The translations under genes were made by a program, and so were the position numbers. A stretch of 34,045 nucleotides of DNA from Pyrinomonadaceae bacterium. GTDB taxonomy: Bacteria > Acidobacteriota > Blastocatellia > Pyrinomonadales > Pyrinomonadaceae. Location: contig JALHNX010000039.1 of assembly GCA_022843305.1 (NCBI GenBank), forward strand, positions 1 through 34,045, given 5' to 3'. Positions within the stretch are counted from its first letter, which is position 1; each line of letters begins with the position of its first letter. Shown in pieces: positions 14,791 to 21,816 of this stretch. Below the pieces are notes generated by a model. The model searched no databases, was not told the DNA's origin, and saw only the letters and a program-made list of their open reading frames with translations.

Positions 14791-15300
14791 TTACTTCGGG
14801 CGGGCTTCTGCATCGTTTTTCGCCGTCATTCTTTTGTAATATGCCTTGATGTAATCCTTCATCCAGACCTGCCACCAGCCGATGCCGCGCTGTTTGGCTT
14901 CGCGGTTCGCCTGTTTGTCCGTCCAGCCTTCGACGAGCATCCGGTAAACGGCGACGACCGTGCCGGTGCGGTCAGCGCCGCGTTTGCAGTGGATAAAGAC
15001 GGGATGATGCGCGGGATCGCGGATGACTTCGATTATTTTGTGGATCTCGTCATCCTTCGAAGCGAACCAGTTGCTCAGGCGCAGGTTGATAAAATGCAGA
15101 CCGTTTTCTTCCGCCAGTCGTTTTTCCCTTGAAACTTTCGACTGCGTATCACGAAAGCTGATGACGGTTTTGATACCCATTTCGGCGAGCCGCCGGATGC
15201 CTTCGGCGGTCGGCTGTCCGCCGCGATAGAGGCTTTCGTTAATGCGGTGAAAATTCGGTAGGTCTTTGTCGCGGGTCGTTTTTTCGTCGGTTTTGCTCAT
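14791..15300 (-). CDS. Dual-specificity/tyrosine phosphatase-like protein
   Basis: This 169-residue cytosolic protein has the HCX5R phosphatase loop HCKRGADRTG (C105 nucleophile, R111). The N-terminal segment INESLYRGGQPTAEGIRRL is typical of the bacterial DSP group related to plant/fungal Siw14 and Cps-type phosphatases. Substrates could be phosphoproteins or phosphoinositide/inositol phosphates; the sequence does not decide. There are no TM segments. Monocistronic on minus. Confidence 0.88.
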   Translation of the reverse strand: MSKTDEKTTRDKDLPNFHRINESLYRGGQPTAEGIRRLAEMGIKTVISFRDTQSKVSREKRLAEENGLHFINLRLSNWFASKDDEIHKIIEVIRDPAHHPVFIHCKRGADRTGTVVAVYRMLVEGWTDKQANREAKQRGIGWWQVWMKDYIKAYYKRMTAKNDAEARPK

Positions 15301-15354
15301 AATTACATTGAAATTTTATTTTTTTTCAAAATTCTTCGCAATTTGCCGAAAATC

Positions 15355-15372
15355 ACTACCCGTTTGGGTAGT
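15355..15372. promoter_or_regulatory. Palindrome ACTACCC-GTTT-GGGTAGT
   Basis: A 7-bp perfect dyad with a 4-nt spacer lies in the intergenic region between the divergent phosphatase and HECMH genes, about 137 bp upstream of the latter. It could be an operator for either gene; no regulator is linked. Confidence 0.35.
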
Positions 15373-15508
15373 CAGGAAAAAGCAAAAGAAAAATATTATT
15401 CCGTTCGTAGAATCGTGTAAGGAAAATTTCGGTTTCCAAACTAATTTTAATTTACGATAAAGGCTTGCAAAAAAGCCCGATTTTATTTGTTGAGGATATT
15501 TATAAATT

Positions 15509-16093
15509 ATGGCAAAAAGCGGTGTATTTACACTTTGGCTGGTTAATCTGGCTCCCGGCAATCAGTATTACTGGGGCGAAGGCACGATGTGGGCGGTCGG
15601 CAATCATCTACGGGATATGTTTCAGAAGGTCGTCGATCATCCTTCCAGCCCGTTCGAACGGCTTCATTATTCGTGGGAACGCGGCGTCGTTCAGCAGACG
15701 GACATCGTGATCTATTTTCTGGCTTCGCAGGCGGACAGCATCATCAAGGAAAAATATAAAGCCCTGCCGAAACATAACAGCGGTTCGGGCGGAACTTTTC
15801 CCTCGGCGAGCGGAATGATCTCGGAAGTTTATCTGCGGGCGATGGAAGGCGATTTTGCCTACAGCCGGCTGGTGGCGAAATTAGCGTTTCACGAATGTAT
15901 GCACAACAAAATTGACACGCCGCCCGCTTCGACCACGGCGGACATTCACAACGGCGACGGTTTGGCGGCGGCGACCATCTCGAACGGCACCGACCTGACC
16001 GACAAAAACATCGGTCTGATGGCGGCAAACCTCGGCAGAAAGGTCATTCAGCACACGGAGACGATGAACGCGACGACGAAATTTTTATTTTAG
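15509..16093 (+). CDS. Hypothetical protein with HExxH metalloprotease-like motif
   Basis: The protein has 194 residues with no signal peptide or membrane segment. HECMH (H128, E129, H132) within LAFHECMHNKID looks like a zincin zinc site. A third ligand could be H147 in ADIHNGDG, giving unusual spacing. The preceding PSASGMISEVYLRAM region and an N-terminal domain without hallmarks match no family I recognise. GAGGA lies 12 nt before the ATG. It stands alone, convergent with hemS across hairpin H6. Confidence 0.75.
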   Translation: MAKSGVFTLWLVNLAPGNQYYWGEGTMWAVGNHLRDMFQKVVDHPSSPFERLHYSWERGVVQQTDIVIYFLASQADSIIKEKYKALPKHNSGSGGTFPSASGMISEVYLRAMEGDFAYSRLVAKLAFHECMHNKIDTPPASTTADIHNGDGLAAATISNGTDLTDKNIGLMAANLGRKVIQHTETMNATTKFLF

Positions 16094-16142
16094 AATCGGG
16101 AAACAGGCAGTTGAAAAGTAAATTTAGAGATAACTACTGATA

Positions 16143-16235
16143 CCATTCGGAATAAGTAAAAAGTGAAAAGTGAAAGGTGAAAGGTCATAACCGCATATCA
16201 CCTATCACCTTTCACATATTACTTATTCCGAATGG
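16143..16235. repeat. Word hairpin H6 (CAC-N4 words, 7-nt period)
   Basis: Outer arms CCATTCGGAATAAGTA (16143-16158) and the exact complement (ending 16235) enclose runs of 7-nt words. The left reads on minus as CAC CTTT CAC TTTT CAC TTTT. The right reads on plus as CAC CTAT CAC CTTT CAC ATAT. It sits between convergent genes. Confidence 0.8.
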
Positions 16236-16238
16236 TTT

Positions 16239-17318
16239 TCAACATTGCGAATTCCCGTTCGCGGCGATTAATTTTCCGATCAAGTTTCTCCATTCTTCCA
16301 TTTCGGGAATGCCGGGTTTTCGTTTACCGAAAAAGAGCGCGACGTTTTCGCCGTGTTCGTTGAAAAGTTCGAGACTCGTCACGATTCCGTCAGCCGTCGG
16401 TTTTTTGACGACATAAGCGCGGGCGATCTTGTCCTGATCGATATGCAGATTGAAGCGTTCGTCCATCACATTAAACCAGCCGCGAGCGTCGAGTATATTT
16501 TCAACTTCGCCCGTGTGAATCTGGATAATTCCGGCATTGCCGACAAAAACCATGATCGGCAGACGGCTTTTGCTCGCGTCTTCCAAAATGAAACGAAAAC
16601 TTTTGGCGCCGACTTCTTGCGCCATTTCCTTTTCGGCAAGCCGCAGCGCCTGTTCGCGCCCGACACCGAATTTTCTCAGCAAAGGAAAGAAATCGTGCGT
16701 GTCCTTCAGTTCTGCCCAAGCCGCCCGAAAACCTTCGACGTCAATTTCCGAATCGGGTTTGTCGGCGTTTTTGGCGGGTTTCGGCTGAACATCGACGGTT
16801 CGGCTTTGGTCGCCGCTTTTGTATTTTTCGACTATTTCGCGGTATGCGCCGAGCTGCTCGTCGGTTTGCAGAAAGACCTTGTGAACTGCCGTTCCGTCCG
16901 CGTCGAAAAATTGAAAACTGCGCATCGTTCCGCGCGGGCTTTCGCTCGTCACGGCAAAAGCGAAATGCCAGTTGGCAAAGAAAATACGCAGATCAATATC
17001 GTCATTGACGACCAAACCCATTTTTCCGTGTCCGTCAATGATCTCGACATTTTTGTATTCGCCTTTGCGTTCGTGGACGATTTCGTTGTTGCGCGTCAGC
17101 GCCATGACGCGTCCGAGCCGGTGAAAATCCTGCAAAATTTCGGGAAATTTCGGTGCGAGCCGCGTGACGGTTTCGCCCGTTTGCGTTGCGAGCAGCGCGG
17201 CTTCGCTGACACCCAGAACATCGGCGGCGTCGCGGATTCGCAGATGCGGCTTGGCGTCGCGAAGTTTTGCCCATTCGGTTTTCAACATTTCCGGTTCATT
17301 GGCAATTGTTGGTGTCAT
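16239..17318 (-). CDS. Hemin-degrading factor, HemS/HmuS family
   Basis: The 359-residue cytosolic protein has the duplicated HemS/ChuS fold. Repeat 1 (about 15-175) includes GRVMALTRNNEIVHERKGEY; repeat 2 (about 190-350) includes MVFVGNAGIIQIHTGEVENI, where the family's axial heme His lies (IQIHTG). The role is binding and breakdown of imported heme. No heme transporter genes are adjacent. GAGAGGGA precedes the ATG. It lies 60 nt downstream of the MOSC gene on the same strand, so a shared transcript is possible. Confidence 0.9.
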   Translation of the reverse strand: MTPTIANEPEMLKTEWAKLRDAKPHLRIRDAADVLGVSEAALLATQTGETVTRLAPKFPEILQDFHRLGRVMALTRNNEIVHERKGEYKNVEIIDGHGKMGLVVNDDIDLRIFFANWHFAFAVTSESPRGTMRSFQFFDADGTAVHKVFLQTDEQLGAYREIVEKYKSGDQSRTVDVQPKPAKNADKPDSEIDVEGFRAAWAELKDTHDFFPLLRKFGVGREQALRLAEKEMAQEVGAKSFRFILEDASKSRLPIMVFVGNAGIIQIHTGEVENILDARGWFNVMDERFNLHIDQDKIARAYVVKKPTADGIVTSLELFNEHGENVALFFGKRKPGIPEMEEWRNLIGKLIAANGNSQC

Positions 17319-17378
17319 AAAATTTCCCTCTCTTAATAAGTTGTTTTCGGCAAGTGCTGAAAAACACAGTTGTAAAAA

Positions 17379-18011
17379 TCAACTCGCAAGACGGCGGAGA
17401 CGTTCTTTCCAACTCTCAGGCAAAGCCTCTACTTTCAGAGCCCGAAGGGCAATTTCCGAAACATTTTTTTCGTCGGACAATTTGACCAGTTCTTCGATCG
17501 TAACCCGATGCGGGTCGCGTTCCAAAAATTCGATCGCATCGCCGGCTTCGATCTCTCCGGTTTTTGCGACCGACAGATAAAATCCGCTGCGGCGCGATTT
17601 TTGAAAGCGGCGGATGATGTCTTTGCGGTTAAAGCGAATTCCCAGTTTGAAACACGGGAAACGCGGTTCGGTGACGATAAACTCCGCCGTTCCGATGCGG
17701 ATTCTATCGCCCGCGCAAATTTCGCTTTCCAAAATGCCCTCGGTCGTCAGATTTTCGCCGAAAATCGCGACCGGCAAATCTTTGTCCGGATATTCTTTCT
17801 GCCAGAACGCGTAATGTTCGAAAGGATACGCGTAAACGGATTTGCTCACGCCGCCATGAACTTGCAAATCGGCTTGCGCGTCGCCCGCCAGATTCAGCTG
17901 ATTGACCCGCACTTTGCCGTCAACCGGATTTTTATAAATCCCGGTCGCCACCGGTTCGCCGTTATATTCGACGAGCCGCGGCATACCAACGTTAACGGAA
18001 ATTATTTTCAT
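17379..18011 (-). CDS. MOSC domain protein (YiiM-like)
   Basis: The protein has 210 residues. The MOSC core shows GGVSKSVYAYPFEHYAFW, IFGENLTTEG and the conserved Cys in PRFPCFKLG, the residue thought to contact a molybdenum cofactor ligand. The C-terminal helical segment (about 165-205) matches the 3-alpha domain of YiiM. A likely role is Moco-dependent reduction of N-hydroxylated compounds or Moco-sulfur carriage. It starts one base after the hisS stop, so translation is tightly coupled. Confidence 0.88.
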   Translation of the reverse strand: MKIISVNVGMPRLVEYNGEPVATGIYKNPVDGKVRVNQLNLAGDAQADLQVHGGVSKSVYAYPFEHYAFWQKEYPDKDLPVAIFGENLTTEGILESEICAGDRIRIGTAEFIVTEPRFPCFKLGIRFNRKDIIRRFQKSRRSGFYLSVAKTGEIEAGDAIEFLERDPHRVTIEELVKLSDEKNVSEIALRALKVEALPESWKERLRRLAS

Positions 18012-18012
18012 C

Positions 18013-19443
18013 TTATGACCGCGCCGAATTTTTAAGTTTTCCGGCGATTTCCTCTCTTGAAACGGTTTCCTGTTCGCCCGTCTGCATATTTTTGAGCGTT
18101 ACGTTGTTTTCGGCAATTTCGGTTTCGCCCAACACGCAGACGAACGGAATATTTATCTGCGAAGCGTATTTGAACTGTTTGCCGAGTTTGTCGGCTTCGG
18201 GATAAACCAGAACGCGCAAGCCGCTTTGACGCAGTTCGTTCGCCAGCTTCAAAGATTCGCCTATCCGTTCTTCGTTCCAGACCGTCACCATCACATCCGC
18301 CGCGTTCGTCTGCAATTCCGCCGGAAACATTCCGCGCTCGTCCATCACGACGAGAATTCTTTCCAAACCCAAAGAAAAACCGCACGCCGGAATCTGTTCC
18401 TTGCCGAACATCCCGATCAAACCGTCATAACGCCCGCCGCCGCCGAGACTCAATTTAAAGTCGCCCTCGTCCACACCAATTTCCATAATCGCGCCGGTAT
18501 AATAAGATAAACCCCGCGCAAGTGTCGGAAAAATATCAATTCTTCCGACCGTTTTAGCATTTTGAGCCAAATTTAAGATTGTTCTTATTGATTCAATTCC
18601 TAATTTTCCTGATTCACTTTCGCCAACGAAATCACTTAAACTTTCAAGCGTTGCTTTGTTAATTGAATCTCTTCGTCGAATCCTGTTTGTAACATTATCG
18701 CTTGAACCTTCGAATGCTTCACCAACTACTCCAAAAGACTCCTCAAGAATATTAATAAATTTTTCAAAGGATTTTATCGAATCAGTTAAAAAATCTCGCT
18801 GTTCAAGTTCTCGCAAAACTCCTTCTTTACCAATTTTATCGAGTTTATCAAGGGCAACGAGCGCATCTGTTTGTTTTTGCGTTTCAATTCCGCAAGCGTC
18901 TAAAATTCCGCGCAATATCTCCCTGTGATTTAGCAAAATAGAAAAGTTTTCAAATCCCAATCTTTCAAAGATCTCGCTGACGGCGGAAATCAATTCGGCT
19001 TCAACCATCATCGAACTCGAACCGATCGCGTCAACATCGCATTGGTAAAATTCCCGAAAACGTCCGCGCCCCGGTTTATCGGCTCGCCAGACGGGTTGGA
19101 TTTGGTAGCGTTTGAAAAATTTTGGCAGTTCGTTGCGGTAATTCGCCACGACACGCGCCAGCGGAACGGTCAGATCGTAGCGCAGCGCGAGGTCGGACAA
19201 ACCTTTTTCGCCGGCGGAAACGTCGAGCTTTTCGCCGCGTTTGAGGATTTTGAACATCAATTGGCTGCCTTCCTCGCCGTATTTGCCCGTCAGCGTTTCG
19301 AGATTTTCGACCGTCGGCGTTTCAAGCGGTTCAAAGCCGTAAGATTCGTAAACTTCCTTGATAATGCCGATCACGTAATTACGCTTGCGAACGTCCGCCG
19401 GCAGAAAATCGCGCATTCCCCGCGCGGGTTGTGTTTTACTCAT
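18013..19443 (-). CDS. hisS: Histidyl-tRNA synthetase
   Basis: HisS has class II motifs: motif 2 in VWRADKPGRGRFREFYQ, the His-specific ARGLSYYTGAIMEI, and motif 3 in GFSLGLERI, with the anticodon-binding domain at the C-terminus. The length is 476 aa from ATG 19443. An in-frame extension to 19524 would translate hairpin H7 and is rejected. The form (ARGMRDFLP start, long insertion domain) resembles the longer archaeal/eukaryotic-like type found in some bacteria. Codons at about 18530-18960 are markedly AT-rich compared with both flanks. Confidence 0.95.
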   Translation of the reverse strand: MSKTQPARGMRDFLPADVRKRNYVIGIIKEVYESYGFEPLETPTVENLETLTGKYGEEGSQLMFKILKRGEKLDVSAGEKGLSDLALRYDLTVPLARVVANYRNELPKFFKRYQIQPVWRADKPGRGRFREFYQCDVDAIGSSSMMVEAELISAVSEIFERLGFENFSILLNHREILRGILDACGIETQKQTDALVALDKLDKIGKEGVLRELEQRDFLTDSIKSFEKFINILEESFGVVGEAFEGSSDNVTNRIRRRDSINKATLESLSDFVGESESGKLGIESIRTILNLAQNAKTVGRIDIFPTLARGLSYYTGAIMEIGVDEGDFKLSLGGGGRYDGLIGMFGKEQIPACGFSLGLERILVVMDERGMFPAELQTNAADVMVTVWNEERIGESLKLANELRQSGLRVLVYPEADKLGKQFKYASQINIPFVCVLGETEIAENNVTLKNMQTGEQETVSREEIAGKLKNSARS

Positions 19444-19449
19444 AATTCT

Positions 19450-19557
19450 TAAAGTGAATTGTAAAGTGAAAAGGTGAAAAAGTGAAAAAGTTTTCTTAAA
19501 TAAAATCAACAAAAACTTTTTCACTTTTACCCTTTTTCACTTTTTCACTTTTTCACG
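19450..19557. repeat. Word hairpin H7 (CAC-TTTTT words, 8-nt period)
   Basis: The left arm (19450-19495) holds GTGAAAA words, and the right arm (19511-19557) holds CACTTTTT, CACTTTTA, CCCTTTTT, CACTTTTT, CACTTTTT. They are near-complementary over about 40 nt. The left arm ends 7 nt before the hisS ATG and covers the place where a ribosome binding site would be. Confidence 0.8.
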
Positions 19558-19604
19558 TTCAATCTTACACGATAAATGTTTTCGGGGAAAATTCGCCGCT
19601 GGTT

Positions 19605-20120
19605 TTACGCCTTTTCGTTTTGGTAAATTTCGCTCAGCAGAATGTAATTGCGCCAGAATTTTTCCAAATCCCTGACTTCTTCTTCCGTCAATTCGCGTTT
19701 GACCCGTGCCGGAGAACCCATCACGAGCGATCTTTCGGGAATCTGTGTTCCCGGCGTGACGAGCGAACCGGCGGCGACGAGCGAATTTTTGCCGATCCGT
19801 GCGCCGTCCAAAATAATCGCGCCGATGCCGATCAGACAGCCTTTCTCGACGTAACAGCCGTGCAAAGTAACGCGATGCCCGACCGTGATTTCTTCTTCGA
19901 GAACGGTCGAATGCGTTTCGCGCGAAACGTGGATCACCGAGCCGTCCTGAATGTTTGTCCGCGCACCGATGCGGATAAAATTAACGTCGCCGCGCAGGAT
20001 CGAGCCATACCAGACACTTGCCTGTTCGCCGATTTCGACATCGCCGATCACAACCGCGTCTTCGGCGATAAACGCGCTCGCGTGAATCTTCGGCGCGGTA
20101 TTCTTAAAACTTTTGATCAT
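19605..20120 (-). CDS. Gamma-type carbonic anhydrase family protein
   Basis: This 171-residue left-handed beta-helix (hexapeptide repeat) protein shows RGDVNFIRIGARTNIQDG, the first zinc-ligand His in SVIHV, and the second and third in VGHRVTLHGC. The C-terminal helix is present. This is the YrdA/PaaY/CamH-like group; anhydrase activity is possible, but many members have uncertain substrates. GGGAC precedes the ATG. It is divergent from the FMN reductase across H8. Confidence 0.9.
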   Translation of the reverse strand: MIKSFKNTAPKIHASAFIAEDAVVIGDVEIGEQASVWYGSILRGDVNFIRIGARTNIQDGSVIHVSRETHSTVLEEEITVGHRVTLHGCYVEKGCLIGIGAIILDGARIGKNSLVAAGSLVTPGTQIPERSLVMGSPARVKRELTEEEVRDLEKFWRNYILLSEIYQNEKA

Positions 20121-20144
20121 ATTTGTCCCGAAAAACTATTTTTA

Positions 20145-20219
20145 TTGCCCACCAAACACACGAAAGAAACGAAAAATATTTTTTTTAATTTTAGTGTGTT
20201 TCGTGTGTTTCGTGGGCAA
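20145..20219. repeat. Word hairpin H8 (CAC-GAAA words)
   Basis: TTGCCCAC (20145-20152) and GTGGGCAA (20212-20219) close a hairpin. Its arms read CAC CAAA CACAC GAAAG AAAC GAAA on plus and CAC GAAA CACAC GAAA CACAC TAAA on minus, a 9-nt period. It lies between divergent genes, 24 nt upstream of the carbonic anhydrase start. Confidence 0.85.
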
Positions 20220-20329
20220 ATTTATCTTAATCTGAAATAAATCCTAACTTTTCAGGCATTAAACAGCAAGATTTGAAGTTTACGCGTCAAACGTGGCAAA
20301 CTCGAAAGACATCCAAAGGAAGATTTTTT

Positions 20330-20944
20330 ATGGCGAAAACACAGAAAATTTTAGCGTTTGCGGGCAGTTTGCGCGAGCATTCATACACCAAACGAATCGT
20401 CAAAACGGCGATGCGCGGCGCAGAACTGGCGGGCGCGGAAGTTCATTTTATTGATCTGCGCGATTTTCCGATGCCGATCTACAATGGCGACGATCACGAA
20501 CGCGATGGTTTTGACGAAAACGCTCTGAAATTCCAGCGGCTTTTGTGCGAATACAAAGGTTTTCTGATTGCTTCGCCCGAATATAACGCGTCGCTGCCCG
20601 CCGCACTCAAAAACGCGATTGACTGGGCTTCGCGGGCAAACGATAAATTCAAAATGGGCGAAGTTTTCAGCGGCAAAGTGGCGGCGATCATGACAGCTTC
20701 GCCCGGCGGTTTCGGCGGCATCCGTTGTCTCGCGCATCTGCGCGGGATTCTTTCGGTTTTGGGAGTCAACGTTCTGCCGTCGGAACTCGCGGTCGGCAAG
20801 GTTCACGAAATGTTCGACGGCGGCGGCGAAGAAATGACGAACGAAAAAATGAAAAGCCTGCTCGAAAATCTCGGCGCGTCGCTCTTTGACACGCTCAAAA
20901 AACTGCACGGCGAAATCGAGCTTGTAACCTGCACGCGCCGCTGA
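20330..20944 (+). CDS. NADPH-dependent FMN reductase
   Basis: The 204-residue flavodoxin-like protein shows the FMN phosphate loop GSLREHSYTKR (about residues 11-21), SPEYNASLPAALKNAIDW and SPGGFGGIR. The family reduces FMN, quinones, azo dyes or chromate. ATG 20330 has AAAGGAAG at the proper distance, which decides the start over an upstream in-frame codon. It probably stands alone; a hairpin pair follows. Confidence 0.9.
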   Translation: MAKTQKILAFAGSLREHSYTKRIVKTAMRGAELAGAEVHFIDLRDFPMPIYNGDDHERDGFDENALKFQRLLCEYKGFLIASPEYNASLPAALKNAIDWASRANDKFKMGEVFSGKVAAIMTASPGGFGGIRCLAHLRGILSVLGVNVLPSELAVGKVHEMFDGGGEEMTNEKMKSLLENLGASLFDTLKKLHGEIELVTCTRR

Positions 20945-20950
20945 AACGTT

Positions 20951-21017
20951 GCGGCAAACTTCAGTTTGTCGCAGCGTCGCAGATAAAAAGAGTAAGCGAC
21001 AAACTGAAGTTTGTCGT
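20951..21017. repeat. Inverted pair of ACAAACTGAAGTTTGT palindromes
   Basis: GCGGCAAACTTCAGTTTGTC (20951-20970) and CGACAAACTGAAGTTTGTCG (20997-21016) are hairpins in opposite orientation 26 bp apart. They fill the gap between two plus-strand genes and share the core seen at 13092. They resemble REP-type doublets (BIME-like). Confidence 0.75.
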
Positions 21018-21027
21018 ATATTTAGAG

Positions 21028-21564
21028 ATGACAAACTTTATTATCAAAATATTTCTCGCAATTTCTCTTTCAGCCGTTTCGCTGGCGGCGCAGGACGCTT
21101 TGCCGGTTATCTCGGAAACAACCGCGATCACCGATCTGAAACCGCTTTTGCCGTCCGGCGAAAATAAGAAACCGCTTTTGATAAATTTCTGGGCGACGTG
21201 GTGCGGTCCGTGCCGCGTCGAATTTCCCGAACTCGTCAGGATTGACGCGGAATACCGCGCCAAAGGTTTGGATTTCGCCATCGTTTCGCTCGATAATTTC
21301 GGCGCGATGGATTTTCGCGTCGCCGATTTTTTGAAGAGCTACAAATCTACAATGCCGTCTTTTTTACTTGATCTGCCGACACAGACGAAAATAAATCAGG
21401 CGATCCGGCAAATCGCACCGCGCTCGCGCGGCGGAATGCCGCTGACTTTGCTATTCGACGCAAAAGGCAAGCTCGTCTATCAAAAAACCGGCATCGTTGA
21501 CGCAAAAATCCTGCGAGCCAAAATTGATAAAGTCCTGACTGGCAAGCCCGCGCCGAAAATGTGA
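21028..21564 (+). CDS. TlpA-like secreted thioredoxin
   Basis: The protein has 178 residues: a signal peptide (residues 1-21, SLA-AQ) and a thioredoxin fold with FWATWCGPC (C59/C62) and the cis-proline region GGMPLTLLF. It is probably a periplasmic thiol:disulfide reductant. No membrane electron donor such as DsbD is adjacent. It is 10 nt downstream of the palindrome pair. Confidence 0.9.
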   Translation: MTNFIIKIFLAISLSAVSLAAQDALPVISETTAITDLKPLLPSGENKKPLLINFWATWCGPCRVEFPELVRIDAEYRAKGLDFAIVSLDNFGAMDFRVADFLKSYKSTMPSFLLDLPTQTKINQAIRQIAPRSRGGMPLTLLFDAKGKLVYQKTGIVDAKILRAKIDKVLTGKPAPKM

Positions 21565-21599
21565 AATAAAAATAAATCCAAATCGAGCGACATAATAAA

Positions 21600-21659
21600 A
21601 TGAACGGCTGCGAACATCTATCGGAAATCAAACGGGTGATGCCGAACGCCGACGGCTGA
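21600..21659 (+). pseudogene. Truncated UBP-type zinc-finger gene (19 codons left)
   Basis: MNGCEHLSEIKRVMPNADG followed by TGA matches the usual start of bacterial UBP-type zinc-finger proteins (CEHLxxIKxVTPSADGCxEC). The frame ends exactly where the first CxxC should follow. No remainder is found before the terminator at 21691. Confidence 0.5.
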
Positions 21660-21690
21660 AAAAAATCATTCTTGAAAAATTATTAATCAA

Positions 21691-21714
21691 AAGGCGTTGA
21701 CACGCCTTTTTTTA
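21691..21714 (+). terminator. Rho-independent terminator
   Basis: The stem AAGGCGT/ACGCCTT with a 4-nt loop runs into seven Ts. It separates the thioredoxin gene from the kor block. Confidence 0.8.
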
Positions 21715-21816
21715 ATTGAAGTAAGTCCGAAAAAATATTATGTTTAGACAAAGATTGATTATTGCCTTACGGCACTGATTTCAACCCCTTCAAAATTCAT
21801 AAAGGAAGTAAAGAAC

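Noticed and set aside
14613-14849. Small plus-strand frame of 78 codons
   Set aside because: It runs from the palindromic element into the antisense of the phosphatase gene, with no ribosome binding site or recognisable domain.
16353-17336. Long open frame (327 codons) on the plus strand
   Set aside because: It is antisense to hemS, which has clear family motifs; the frame is open because of codon bias, and its product has no recognisable features.
19444-19524. N-terminal extension of HisS by 27 residues
   Set aside because: It would translate the word hairpin H7; the family start is at the internal Met (19443).
19450-19557. Short tandem words in hairpins looked at as possible CRISPR repeats
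   Set aside because: Period is only 7-11 nt, there are no spacers, the arms are complementary, and no cas genes are present.
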